A stretch of DNA of 64,000 bases from Catenaria anguillulae PL171 (taxonomy: Eukaryota; Blastocladiomycota; Blastocladiomycetes; Blastocladiales; Catenariaceae), in assembly GCA_002102555.1 (NCBI GenBank), contig MCFL01000028.1:124001-188000 (forward strand), written 5' to 3'. Below are positions 20,647-31,700 of the stretch, one piece after another (the first letter of the stretch is position 1; every line of letters starts with the position of its first letter). The notes below the pieces were generated by a model that saw only the letters and a program-made list of their open reading frames with translations, did not search any database and had not been told where the DNA came from. Position numbers and translations under genes: made by a program.

Positions 20647-23482
20647 ATGAACAACAACAACAACAACCACCACCACCACCACCAACACCTGATCGGCACG
20701 CCCTACCTGCCCCCACCCGCCCGCCCTCCTGCCCCTCCCTCGGCAACTGCAACTGCCCCGGGGATACCTCCGCCCTACCACCCGCACCAACCTCACTCTC
20801 ACCATGGCGCCACATTTCACGCCCCCGCCATCCCCTCGCCGCTTGCCCACCCTCCCGCATCCGCCGCAACCGTCGCACCCGCCGCTCCCGCACCTCGCGG
20901 CCGAGGCAGGGGCAGGGGCCGTGGCTCACGCGGCGGCGGCACGGGCACGGGCACGGGCTCGCGCGGCCGCGGACGAGGCACTGCCACCGCCGCCACTGCC
21001 GCCAGCGCCCAATCGCTTCGACTCATGTCCACACTAACGGTTGCTGCTTCGGACGCCATGCATGACGACGGCGAGTTTAGTTTGGGCGACAATTCGGACG
21101 ACGACGACGATGACGACGACGATCCAGATCATGACCCCATGGACATTTCGTCCGACGACGACGGTCGACGTGGCGGTGGGCGCAGGCGTGGAGGACGTGG
21201 CGCTGGGGCGGGGACACGTGGCGGCCGTGGCGGGCGAGGACGTGGTGGACGTGGAGGGCGAGGCGGCGCCGGAGGCGCAGCAACTGGTGCACGAGGTGGA
21301 GGGATTACAGGTAGGAAGAAAAAGGTGGTCAATGCATCGCAGGCAGCACCCATGGATGGCGCTGCCGGGTATGATTACCAGTTGATGAGCGATGTCAAGG
21401 AGCGTGACGATGCGGATGATGAGGATGGGCCCATTGAGGAACAGCTGCTGTTGCGGTTGCCTGCAGATAACCCGGATTTGGTAGCCAAGTTCCGCAAGCG
21501 GGTCGAGATGAGGGAGGAGGTGAGTGATATCAAGCTCATGTTTACTGGTACGATTTCTATTGTATTATAACATTTCATTTTGTTGTTGATGGAGACTGAC
21601 TACCAAGGTCGAATCATCAATAGACGAGCGCACGGGCACATTTACTTTTGACTCGACCACCTTGCGCACCAAACTCGTCGACCTGCCCACCATTCTCGAA
21701 ACCCACAAGTCATACGACAACAAGCAATTCTACAAGATGGGCGAAATCGCACAAATGCTGCTCGTTGAAAACCTGCCCCCACCAGCGTCTGCCTCGGAAC
21801 CCACCGTGTTTGACCCGATCCTCTACACTCAATGGCCCGATGGCATCTCGCCGCCCTTGCGCCGCGTGCGCCGCGACCGGTTCCGGCGCCGCAAAACCAA
21901 CCCGGACGCCGAGTTTTGCGACGACATGGTCGAACGGTTGCTGTTTGCGGACCTCAACTCGGAAGAAACCCTGGTCGAGGTGTGCAATGTGGACGACCAG
22001 GGCGAGCCCGTGTGGACGGGCAATCAGGGAACACCCGAGGCAGCGCTCGCGGCCATGGGACATGCGGTCGAGACCCAGATGAGTAAAAAAGCCGCGGCAG
22101 CGCTTGCGGCCGCGGGCGTGGTGCCCGGGGGCGGCGCAGATAAAGGCCCGCGAACGGCAAAGCCAAGTGTGCGCATGGTCGAAGGCGAGGTGGAGCGTGT
22201 GGCCGTGGACGGCGTGCGTGTTGTCACCGACACCAAGTGGCTGGTCAAGAGCCCATTGGCGGCCAATCCGGGGGCGTCCTCGGGGCTCATGTCACCGCCA
22301 TTGCTTGGCGGCATGGTGCCTCCACCGCTTGTACCTGGTGGCGGCGGCGGATCGTCGTCGTCGTCGGCATCGCTTGCAAGTGCGGGCATTCCTCCGCCCA
22401 TCATTCCCCCGCCGCTGGTCCCAGGCGGCGTCATCCCACCGCCGGCACTGCCTGGATCCGTGCCGTACTTGCCGCCGTCGACGCTCAGCTTGGATCCGCT
22501 CGATTTGGATCAGTTGTCGGTCAATACCGATGATCTTGGGTCGGCCGATGATGCCGATGTGGATGACTTGGTTTCTGGGTTGGCCGACGATGACGAGGCC
22601 ACGGGCATGGGCGAGTTTGGAGACGAGGATGAGGACGATGATGAGGATGAAGAAGATGACGACGACGACGACGACGATGAGGCGGCAACCAACTTGGGTA
22701 ATGACCGTCAAACGGCCGTAGGCGGGGCAGCGGCCGAGTCCGAGTTGGGATCCATGATGAGCGCCGACGACGCGGCAAGTCGGTTGACGGGAACCGCCCT
22801 GGGCGAGGAGAGCAGCATGTTGGGCGCGGGCGTGTCGCAAGTTGGGACGGCTGCAGGAGAAGATGAGGAGCAAGAAGAGGAAGAGACGGATGAAGACGAG
22901 GATTCCGACGAAGAAGACGACGAGGACGAAGAGGAAGAAGAAGAGGAGGACGAACAAGTCGCCATGCTTCAGCAGGAGGTGCACACGCTCCGTCAACGCG
23001 TCAAGGAAACCCAGGCCAAGCTTGCTGGGACGGCCAATGCCGTGCTCAAGAAGCGCCTGGAGGATACGCTTCGCAAGCACCAAACCGAGCTCGAGTTCAA
23101 GGAGTCGCAGATGCGCGAGCTTGTCGGTGGCAGCACGAATGCCATCGGTGCGGCATTAGCTGCAAAAAGCGCAGACTCGTCGGTTCATTCGACCCCCGCG
23201 CCGTCGGCGCAGACGAGTCCGGCGGCTCTCGTGTTTGACATTCCTGGTGCACCGCCCCCGCCAAGTGCCGGTGCAGGTGGGAGACGGCCCTCGGTTGCTG
23301 GCAAAGGGTTGATGCCCTCAACGGCTCCCGTTACATCAGGAACACCGTTGGCGTCGGCGTTGGGAGAGTTGGAGTCTGCGGCAGGGGAAATGAGTGCAAG
23401 CGAAATGGGGCAGTCGTATGAATACGATGACGACGACGACGACGACGACATGAGCACGCAAGGTGCCGAATCCCAGTATTGA
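20647..23482 (+). CDS. TAF7: TFIID subunit TAF7 with RGG-rich N-terminus
   Basis: Exons 20647-21547 and 21624-23482 join across a 76-nt intron (GTACGA donor, CATCAATAG acceptor), giving 919 residues. The TAF7 core runs from EEQLLLRLPADNPDLV through FTFDSTTLRTKLVDLPTILE, YDNKQFYKMGEIAQMLLVE, WPDGISPPLRRVRRDRFRRR and the acidic CDDMVERLLFADL. N-terminal to it lie Asn/His and Pro tracts, Arg-Gly boxes, a poly-Asp run and a second long RGG block; C-terminal to it are Gly/Pro loops, long Asp/Glu tracts, and a coiled coil (QQEVHTLRQRVKETQAKL). TAF7 sits in TFIID with TAF1 and restrains its activity. The TAF7 domain is secure; the RGG region and the total length (yeast Taf7 is about 590) are unusual. 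Divergent from REV3. Confidence 0.92.
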
Positions 23483-23740
23483 AGTTTTGTGCATTTCCTC
23501 CATCAATACATGCCATCCACGCTGATCCCCAGCCACAGTTGCCACAGCTCCCAGCCCTGAAGCGCGTTCGTTGGATTGAGCAGTCTGTGGAGGGCGGTGA
23601 CGATGGCGACGATGGCGACGATATGAATCAACAGTTGTCCATGCCAGCCAAAATGTATCGCCGTTGAATTGTTCCCGACACAACTCCTGGCAATCCCATC
23701 CAAGTACCAAGTACCCCCCCCCCCACATCGCTTGCCCAAA

Positions 23741-24714
23741 ATGCCAAGGAAACCAAAGTCACAGTCGCGCTCGCGGTCGCCATCGCCATCGCCATCGCCT
23801 TCACCATCCCAGGCGGCGACCTCGGCACCCAAAGGAAAATCGAGCGCCGTCGACTACTCTGCCGACCCCGTATTCGACCCGGCCTCGGACCCGGAGCTCG
23901 ACTCGTTCAACGAGGCCCTCAAGACCATGGACGGATACAACTTGTCGGGCAAAATCAAGACGCCGCGCCCAAAGACGTGGCCCATCCAATTCCAGTGGGT
24001 CAAGCTCGGATTTGCCCTCCTGCTGACCTACTATGCCACCACCATTGTGATCCCGCCGCCGTCTGCGCAGCCCAGCGACCACGTCCACGCCAAATCCAAG
24101 CACAAGGACGCATACGTTGGTGACCACGCCTTGGCGTTTCTGACCATGTATGGCGGAACTGGCGGCTTGCTCTTGTTGCTGGCGGCCTTTGTCGTGCCAT
24201 TGCATTTGTTTACTTCGCCCGCGGCCTCTTCGCTCGCCGCCCAATGCCCGCCGCTCGTCCATCACCTGGCTACCTTGCTTACCCGTGTGCGTGCAATTGT
24301 CATTGGCTACCACCACAAGCTCGTGTCGCCACTGTACCAGCCGCTGCACGCCAACGAATTTCTCGCCACCATGATCTGCCTGGGCGGCGTTGCCCTGCGC
24401 AAGTGGGCCTTCCGCACGCTCAACGACAAGTTTACGTACACTGTACGCATCTTTGACGACCACGAGCTGATTGCCTCGGGACCGTACAAGAAGCTTTGCA
24501 TCCGAGTTACACGGGCTTGTTGCTGGCACTCTGGGGGCTATATTTTTACATGGGGTTCCGTAAATGGCAGTTTGTGGGCATGATGGTGGCGCACTTGGTG
24601 CCGCTGTATTTCCGGATTGTCAACGAGGAGATGGCGCTGGCAGAGCATTTCGGCGCGGACAAGTGGGACGCACATGTGAGGGGAAGGTATCGGTTGGTTC
24701 CGTATGTGTGGTAA
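23741..24714 (+). CDS. ICMT-like methyltransferase 1, broken by a one-base frameshift
   Basis: Starting at the ATG at 23741 (MPRKPKSQ, then an SPSPSPSP run), the frame stays open to about 24493 and continues in another frame to a stop at 24712-24714. The break falls in the catalytic motif: the upstream frame reads FDDHELIASGPYKKL and the downstream frame HPSYTGLLLALWG, where the neighbouring paralogue has GPYARLMHPGYTG. One base is missing compared with an intact gene. Otherwise the layout is that of isoprenylcysteine carboxyl methyltransferase (Ste14/ICMT family): several membrane helices, LRKWAFRTLNDKFTYTV, the HPSYTG region, and EEMALAEHFGADKWDAHV near the end. Such enzymes methylate the prenylated cysteine of CaaX proteins at the ER. 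It may be a pseudogene or an intact gene with an assembly error; no intron rescues it. Confidence 0.75.
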
Positions 24715-24827
24715 ACATACTCGAGCTGGTCTCGTTTTCTTTTCTTTTGTGAGTTTGTTTTGATGATTGTGCGGTTTCTATGATATAAATATCAATATCA
24801 ATACTCGTACATATTCCTCGAGAGCCA

Positions 24828-25625
24828 ATGCAATCCACAGTTGCATCTCCCATCATGCCAAGTACATCACAATCCAAGACGCCGGCGTTCCGGCCAGCCT
24901 CCTCCGGCTTATCTGTGAGCCAAGAACACATCCGAATGAGCTGGACCAAGCTGGCCTTGGCCGTCCTCTTGACCTTTGCGTCAATCACCATTGTCATCCC
25001 GCCCAATGCAGCCCACAATCCTGCCGGCGCGGCCACCGACATGGACTCGGCCGCATTGAAAGATGCATATGTGGCAGACCACACAGTCGCACGCGCGGCG
25101 ATTGGCGGCACCGTCGGCCTCGTCATGTTGCTCGTGACGTACACACTGCCATTCCACAAGTCCTCTTCAAGCTGGACAAGTCGCCTGGCGCGCATCCGGT
25201 CACAAGCCCTTGGATTTTACCACCCACAACTCGTCACGCCACTGTACCTTCCGCTCACGACCTCCGAAGTCGTCGCAGCACTCACGTGCTTGTGCGGGGT
25301 CGGCCTGCGCCAATGGGCGTTTCGTACGCTGGCTGACAAATTTACGTACGCAGTGACCATCGTGCCCGGCCACGAACTTGTCACATCGGGCCCGTACGCG
25401 AGGCTCATGCATCCTGGCTACACGGGATTGCTCATGGCCATGGCGGGTTTGTTTTGGTACATGGGGTTTCGCGGGTGGCGGTTTGTGGCGCTGGTCGGCA
25501 TGTATTTGGGCCCGCTGGTTGTGCGAATGAGGGATGAGGAACGGGTCATGCGCGAGTATTTTGGGGACGACAGGTGGGCAGAGTATGTGCGTGGAAGGGA
25601 GAGGTTGGTGCCTTTTTTGTGGTGA
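24828..25625 (+). CDS. ICMT-like methyltransferase 2, intact tandem copy
   Basis: A single exon of 265 residues, 113 bases downstream of the first copy and similar along the whole membrane part. After a short hydrophilic leader come membrane helices (LALAVLLTFASITIVIPP; GGTVGLVMLLVTYTLPF; EVVAALTCLCGVGLRQWAF), then FRTLADKFTYAVTIVPGHEL, the conserved GPYARLMHPGYTG, further helices, DEERVMREYFGDDRWAEYV and a final RLVPFLW. This C-terminal arrangement is characteristic of the isoprenylcysteine O-methyltransferase family, which uses S-adenosylmethionine to cap farnesyl- or geranylgeranyl-cysteine. The family also contains phospholipid-type methyltransferases, so the substrate is inferred. Its stop is 38 bases from the converging end of the next gene. 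It lacks the Ser/Pro leader of copy 1. Confidence 0.82.
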   Translation: MQSTVASPIMPSTSQSKTPAFRPASSGLSVSQEHIRMSWTKLALAVLLTFASITIVIPPNAAHNPAGAATDMDSAALKDAYVADHTVARAAIGGTVGLVMLLVTYTLPFHKSSSSWTSRLARIRSQALGFYHPQLVTPLYLPLTTSEVVAALTCLCGVGLRQWAFRTLADKFTYAVTIVPGHELVTSGPYARLMHPGYTGLLMAMAGLFWYMGFRGWRFVALVGMYLGPLVVRMRDEERVMREYFGDDRWAEYVRGRERLVPFLW

Positions 25626-25663
25626 TCCGTTTTTGTGTGCGATATGCTATGCAACCAGGTGTT

Positions 25664-27013
25664 TTATTTGGGTTGATGATGGTGGAGCATGCTTCGATGT
25701 GATACGGACAGTAACAATGACGACGACGGCGACGACGACCCACCGCAGCCACCCAGCGTGTGTCGGTTGAGAAATGCCGTGACTTGGGCCACCTCATCCT
25801 CATCAACGGAATCCTCAACATTCCCTTTCCTTGGATCCGGATGGATCGCCTGTGGCCTTTCTTGCTTTAGAGCCTTGGCGTTCATGCCACCCGACTTGCT
25901 TGTGACCGCCGCCGATGTTACAGGCTGTGTTCCGTTAGCAGGATGCTTGGTATGAGGTGAGCTTGGTGGCGGCGCGAGTGTTCCCACGCCAACCGACCTC
26001 GACGCTTGCTTGACAGGTGCTCGCTTGCACTGACGAGGACGTGTCCCGTGCGGCTTGTGACCCAGCTCGTTTCCTCCACGCTCAAACTCGGCGATTAAGG
26101 CCAAGGTTGAATCGTCAATGGTGACGGATGACGACTGTGATGACAAGGTCGAGTTTAAACGCGATCGACTTGGTGGCCGGGGACGATAGGGAGATGTGGG
26201 AATGGGTGACACGATACAGCATTCGCGCGGTGTCAGCGGCGTTGGCCGAGGGTCGAGCATTGCGCCAGAAAGATCGTTCAGGTTGCCTTGATGCTGAACG
26301 ATGGTCGACTGCTCTGGATGTGGAACGGGAAAGTCAAGTGGGTTGGAGTGCCGGTCGTTTCCAAACACAATGTAGGATGACGCTGGTGTCCCAACAACGG
26401 GTACGGCCGCGGAAAACGGTGGTGGTGCAAGTGATCCCAGCGACTGGCGTGCCAGTGGATGTCGCCACCCTTGTCCGAGCGCTTCCTGAGCAGGTGCTGG
26501 GTGATGTTGATGGACGGCCGGACTGTGAGCTTGTGCTTGTATTTGCACCACCTGTTCCTGACGATGTACCGGCTCGTATCCATGCGAGTACCCTTGGCCA
26601 TCACGCAGTCCTGCAATAGCATGGCCCGAGACGGAAGATGCTGTGGCAAGCATGAGGTCGGCGCGTTCACGGAGCAAAAGATCCATGTGGTGGTGGTATG
26701 ATTTGAGGCGGATCAGGGCCTTTTTCAAACGCTTTTTCAGAGCAATTACGTCTTCATGTTCTTGCTGTTTTGGTTGCGAAACATTGGTGGGGTAGCTTTG
26801 ATGACTCTGACGAAGTGCAACTTGCGGCGAGTGATGAGAGGGCGCATGCGCCCGAGTTGATGGACTGCCGTTGCGTGTTTGTGAAGATGCAGCCCGTGCA
26901 ATCTGTGTGGGCGGGCGAGGGCTTGGGCTTGGTTGCTGTTGGCGCTGTTGGCGGGACCGAGGTGGCGACACGTGAGCGTGAGGGAGCCGCTTGGTAGGAG
27001 CCTTTGCCATCAT
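25664..27013 (-). CDS. Low-complexity protein with a short coiled coil, unrecognised
   Basis: A single 449-codon frame starts with two adjacent Met codons (27013 or 27010). The N-terminus is Gln/Ser/Pro-rich and basic; a short amphipathic segment at about residues 88-125 (ALKKRLKKALIRLKSYHHHM, then LLLRERADLML) is the only part likely to fold. The rest is Pro/Ser/His/Gln-rich, with an acidic patch (VEDSVDEDEVAQVTAFLNR) near the C-terminus. The continuous length in GC-rich DNA alone is weak evidence, but the placement between converging ICMT-like 2 and the divergent secreted-protein gene, and the coherent coiled coil, support a gene. No family recognised. Confidence 0.55.
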   Translation of the reverse strand: MMAKAPTKRLPHAHVSPPRSRQQRQQQPSPSPRPPTQIARAASSQTRNGSPSTRAHAPSHHSPQVALRQSHQSYPTNVSQPKQQEHEDVIALKKRLKKALIRLKSYHHHMDLLLRERADLMLATASSVSGHAIAGLRDGQGYSHGYEPVHRQEQVVQIQAQAHSPAVHQHHPAPAQEALGQGWRHPLARQSLGSLAPPPFSAAVPVVGTPASSYIVFGNDRHSNPLDFPVPHPEQSTIVQHQGNLNDLSGAMLDPRPTPLTPRECCIVSPIPTSPYRPRPPSRSRLNSTLSSQSSSVTIDDSTLALIAEFERGGNELGHKPHGTRPRQCKRAPVKQASRSVGVGTLAPPPSSPHTKHPANGTQPVTSAAVTSKSGGMNAKALKQERPQAIHPDPRKGNVEDSVDEDEVAQVTAFLNRHTLGGCGGSSSPSSSLLLSVSHRSMLHHHQPK

Positions 27014-27622
27014 TGTTTGCGATACGTTATTGCATGTATTCTCTAATGCCCAAGGTGCTTGTCGAGGGCCATTCGCTTTCCTTCGATTCTACACCGCGCC
27101 AGCGAACGCGATTTTGATATTGGGTGTGGGAATGCAAGTTTTGGCTCGTAAGCAGAGCAAATGAGCGAGTGTGCGAGGTGCAACCCCATGCAAGGTTCGC
27201 TTTGCATTGCGATTGGTCTTTGTCGGTCTTTGTCTTTGCAACGAACGCCGATTGGGCGCCGATTGGCGTTCCACTCGTGCATCGTCTCTGAATTTCGCGT
27301 GAAGTGAAGTGAACACTCACAACACCAACACGGCTCTTGTGGATTCGACGATTCCATCTCCAAACCATCACCACTTTTTCCTTTTCGAATTCCGTTTCCC
27401 CTTCCGTTGCAAACTGCAGTCCAGCTGAGCTGAGCTGACCTGTTGCCACTTGAGTTTCCTTTTCCTTCAAACTTTCACGACGCTGGCCGTCTTGCCTTGT
27501 TTCGCTGTTCTCGGCTTCTCCAGTTCCTCCGCTATTCCAAATTTCACATCGACTGTGCTTGGGAGACAGTGTCTCGCACCTTGAAGAAAACATCCCCATT
27601 CCATGTAAACACTTGCATCACC
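27014..27622. promoter_or_regulatory. Divergent intergenic promoter region
   Basis: About 600 bases separate the divergent starts of the low-complexity protein and the signal-peptide protein. A CTGAGCTGAGCTGAC repeat lies near 27425-27440. Reading frames running into it from the plus-strand gene lack protein character, so the leader is taken as untranslated. Confidence 0.45.
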
Positions 27623-28162
27623 ATGTCGCTCAAATCGACCCTCCTCGCCATCGCCTTGGCCCTCATCTCCTCCGTCCTCGTCGCCGCCAACCCCGAATCC
27701 GGCCTCGGCGTTCCCGTCCGCGACACGGCCGCCGTTGCACCAGCGTACTCGGACCTTCGTCACGACCTTGTCCGCCCAAGCTTTGCCAACTATGCGGCGC
27801 CTGCCATCGCCGCACAAGCCCTCTCGTCGTCGTCGTCTTCGCCGGCGCAAGACCCGGCCAAACCTCCTTCTCCAGTCTCACCCACGGCCACGGGCGGCCA
27901 CCTTGTGCAGTTTGCCTCGATCAATGTGCTCTTGGCATTTGCCGTGGCTGCCGTGGGCGTTGCCACGGTCGTGTCGCTCGTCATGGTCCTGCAGCGCAGG
28001 CGCCAGCGCTTGATTCATCATCAACAACTGGCCCAGTCGGATTTGGAGGGCGCGGCCGAGGATGCGTTCAAAGTGAGCGAGGCAGAGGCGCACCGGATCC
28101 AGATGGAGGTGCAAGTTGCACAGGTGAGGCGCGCTCAGGCCGAGGCGCTCATGTTCCGTTGA
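27623..28162 (+). CDS. Small single-pass membrane protein with signal peptide
   Basis: From the ATG at 27623 the frame gives 179 residues: a classic signal peptide (MSLKSTLLAIALALISSVLVAA, cleavage likely after VAA), an extracellular or lumenal Ala/Ser/Pro-rich stretch of about 95 residues, one transmembrane helix (NVLLAFAVAAVGVATVVSLV), a basic stop-transfer sequence (LQRRRQRL) and a charged helical tail. The predicted topology is type I. The open frame extends 60 codons upstream, but the signal peptide marks this Met as the start. Family unknown; a surface or secretory-pathway protein is the most that can be said. Confidence 0.7.
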   Translation: MSLKSTLLAIALALISSVLVAANPESGLGVPVRDTAAVAPAYSDLRHDLVRPSFANYAAPAIAAQALSSSSSSPAQDPAKPPSPVSPTATGGHLVQFASINVLLAFAVAAVGVATVVSLVMVLQRRRQRLIHHQQLAQSDLEGAAEDAFKVSEAEAHRIQMEVQVAQVRRAQAEALMFR

Positions 28163-28768
28163 TGTCGTTCCCGTTATGACGTTGCCAACTTGGCAGTTGC
28201 AGTGAGGCTGTCTGAGCGTGCTTGGCTGGTAAACTCTTATCCCCGGATCTCATTTGTGTATTGCTACTGAGGGTGTCTTTTCTCTGCGTCTTTTCTTCCT
28301 CCCTTTCGTGGCCCTTTTCTTGTCTTGCGCCATCAGCATCATGTCTCGGGGCTCCCAAATGTCTTATTCTCGTATTCGTCTGATTGCATGTCTTTCAATC
28401 CTTGTGTGTTTTATGATTTGTAAACCCTTTTTCTTTTGTGTGCCAACTGCATTCTCTTTCTTCAAAGTCTTCATAAATTTCGCCCTCCAGAATTGATTGA
28501 CTCCATTGCCGCCCAATTGGTTCGACGCAAAGTCTGTGGATGCTGAGGGCACAGGCTGAGGGTTCGTGGCCAGCGGCGGACGAATAAAAGACCGTGGTAA
28601 TGACTGAATATTCATATTCATAGTTATAGAATTACAATTACGCTTGGTTTGGGGAACAAAATCGAAAAAAAGTAGGCAGATAAAGCAATGTTTGTGGGAA
28701 CAAGATCAGTAAGGGCATCATCGTCCAAATCCACTCCAGGAACATCCGCACACTCGTCTTTGCAACGC
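28163..28768. other. Convergent intergenic spacer, 0.6 kb
   Basis: It lies between the 3' ends of the small membrane protein and the CHD remodeller. It is T-rich on the plus strand, with no credible gene, repeat or RNA. Confidence 0.5.
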
Positions 28769-31700
28769 TTACATCGTCACGTCGTCGGCACTTGACGAGT
28801 TCGCGGGCGGCAAGGACGCTGAACGAGCCACATTGGCCGGGTGCTGGCCTGCGCCGGCAGCCATAGCGTACGTCGCATGGCCAGGCTCCATGGACATGGG
28901 CGGCGGTGGCGGCGGCACCATGGGCACCGGCACGGATGGGGACGCGTGCTGATGTTGGTCGACGTCACCACCGAGGTCCTGAGACACCGAGGAAGATACA
29001 CTTGATGTCGACGCAGTCGCAGAGGAAGAAAACATGGGCGGCTTGATGCGAATCCTTGGCAGCGCTGGCGGAGTACCGGCACCGGAGGCCGTCGCCATGT
29101 GCATGTAGGCTTGCTGCGGCGGAAGCGATTGTTGTTGCTGCTGCGGCGCAAAGCGGTCCGTTGGGGGCGGAGACAGTGGGACCATGGACGAGATGGGTGG
29201 GAGCGTTGGCGCATGCTGGTTCTGCATTTGGAGCGGCGGCGGCATGTGCGTTTGCGGCATGGGTGGCAACGCAGACGGAGCGGAGGGCAGTTGCTGCATC
29301 TGCAGCGGCAGGTAGGTGCTTGAGCGACGCGAGGCAAATTGCTGCTGAGGTTGCTCAATACTGGGCCCTTGTTGTTGGATTGGGTACATGGGCGGAGGTG
29401 GCGACGAGAAAGAGTTGGGCACATTTGAGGATACCGGGGCAGCAACGGCCGGAGCAGGCACGAGGAAGAGCTGTTGCTGTTGCTGTTGCGGCTGAGCCGC
29501 GAATTGAGAGGCAGCAGGCGGCTGTGGATGCGGAACCTGCATCATCTGCATTTGCTGCATCGGCGGACGCTGTGGCATTGGCGAGGCTGCCCGTTGCTGA
29601 GCATGCTGGTGCCGGATTTGATGGCGGGTCGGCGTCGACTGCTGCAGCATTTGGGGCGACGGGGCTTGAGGAAGCAGAATGGCCGACTCACGCCAGCCTT
29701 GCTTGCGGGTGGAATCCCGTACGCCATCCGCGGCCTGACCATCCTCGGCAACGATCGAGTACTTGCGACCCAGGTCTGGAAGTCGAATCACAGACATGTT
29801 TTGATCGGCGTGCTGGCGAAGTTGTTGAGCAACGGTGGCGACCAACTCTTGATCCGTGACGTCGTCGCCAGAAGTGGAGGCAAGCACGTCAAAACGAAGC
29901 TGCACGACAACGGTTCGGCGGACGCCATTTGGGCCAACTGCGTCGATGGTGACGGTGGCACCAACCTCGTCATCGGTCCGAGCGGGGGCAACTGCAGCAC
30001 CGTGCACGGCAACCAGCGGCGCTGGATCCACCTTGACCTTGCGCAGCTCAAATCGACTGGAAGAGAACGTCTCGGGATTGGGCAACGAAATCGGCTCCTG
30101 CAACTCTGGATCCAACTCCGGGACAACTTCGACTGGCTCACCAGTGATTGGCGACACGGTCTGAATCTCAACCTCGACGTAGCACGGTGGCGTGTACTGT
30201 GTCATTTCTGGCTTGAACATGCTTGAGGCGAGCAAGTAACAAAGGGCCTCGATGCGTCGCGTCAAGATGTTGTCCTTGGATGGCCACGGTAAGCCGAGAA
30301 TGGTTCCAGGCGGCGACGACGACGCGACAGCACTCGCGTCGGCATTGGCGGGCAAGGCAGCGCGGTATGACTCGAGCAGGGGGTAGAAATTCAGTGAAGG
30401 ATCTTGGATAATCACTTCATACCGACCAAAACCGTGTTTGGAGACACCTTCGAGCAGCGATCGATCGTGGACACCCGCCTGCCACCAATCGGGCAACCCC
30501 GCCGTCTTTTTCGCCGTGGACAATTCTGCGTCCAAGTCGGGGTTCGGAAGAACGTGATGACGCAAAATGTCGAGAATCTCGAGACGCTTGAGCAGCTTCT
30601 TCGCCTTGTCAATAGTGTACTCGTCGTCACCGTCGACGGGCTCCTTGGGTCGTCGGACAGCGCCCATGCCACCTCGATTCCGCAGCATCTCTGCCTCCAC
30701 CATGCCGCGGCACAGAGCAAACATGTGACAATAGTAGTCAAACATGACCTCGTCGGGCTTGTGCGTCAAGCTGGCGACCTCCTTGATAAATGTCCAATCG
30801 ATCACCATTGTCGAGGCACTGCCATTCCTGCTTGCCTCATGCATGCCATAATCGCCATCGGCGTCAATCCGGCCTGTAGAGACTGGGACTTGGCGAGTGA
30901 AGATACCAAACGTGCACAGCGCTCGGAAGAAGTCGGTCCGCTCGCGCTTGTTCCAACGGGTCGCGCGCAACTGCAATGACGGCGGCGGCATACCGTACAT
31001 GACGGCCGGGACTTGCATTTGCTGTTGAACGAAATAGTTTTGCTGCTGTGCGAATTGACCAAGGTCGGGTTGCGCTTGGAAATGTCCGTGTTGCTGATGA
31101 TGGTGATGGTCCAAACCGTCAGACGGCATAATGAGCGCACCTTGCTGCTGCTGAGGAGCGTGTGGTGCCTGCATCTGCTGCTGCGGCTGCATTTGCATGT
31201 GCTGCTGGTGTTGATGCTGTTGTTGGAACTGGAGTTGCTGCTGCTGTTGCTGCTGCTGCGTCTGGGCATACTGTTGGGCCAGCAACTGTTGCTGCTGTTG
31301 TTGTTGAAGGAGCGCCTGCTGCTGTTGGTACAGTATCTGCTGCTCGTACTCGGCCTGCTGCTGCCGTTGGCGTTCTTGCAATGCAACCAGCTCTTGATGC
31401 CTGCGCGCGTTTTCGAGCTCGTTGGCCAGGCGCTTGCGTTCGCGATGCACAGCGCTAATGACGCGCCGTAACCGGGCACCGAGCTCCGACTTTGACGGCC
31501 ACCCATACAAGGTTTGATCTTCAATGTGCGCCGTGGCGGCGGCTTCCTCGGCGAGGGCAGCTTGCTCGTCCTGCATCTCGTCGTCGGTCTCGTCTCCATC
31601 TTGGCCAGCAGTCGTGGCCGGCGGCGGTGGTGGAGGCTGTTGTGGGGCCGCTTCACCTGCATCCGGCTGCGAAGGCGCTGCATCGGGAGAGCCGTTTACA

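Noticed and set aside
20817..21353. Pro-rich minus-strand frames antisense to the RGG region of TAF7
   Set aside because: Antisense of Gly/Arg codons always yields Pro-rich frames; no independent support.
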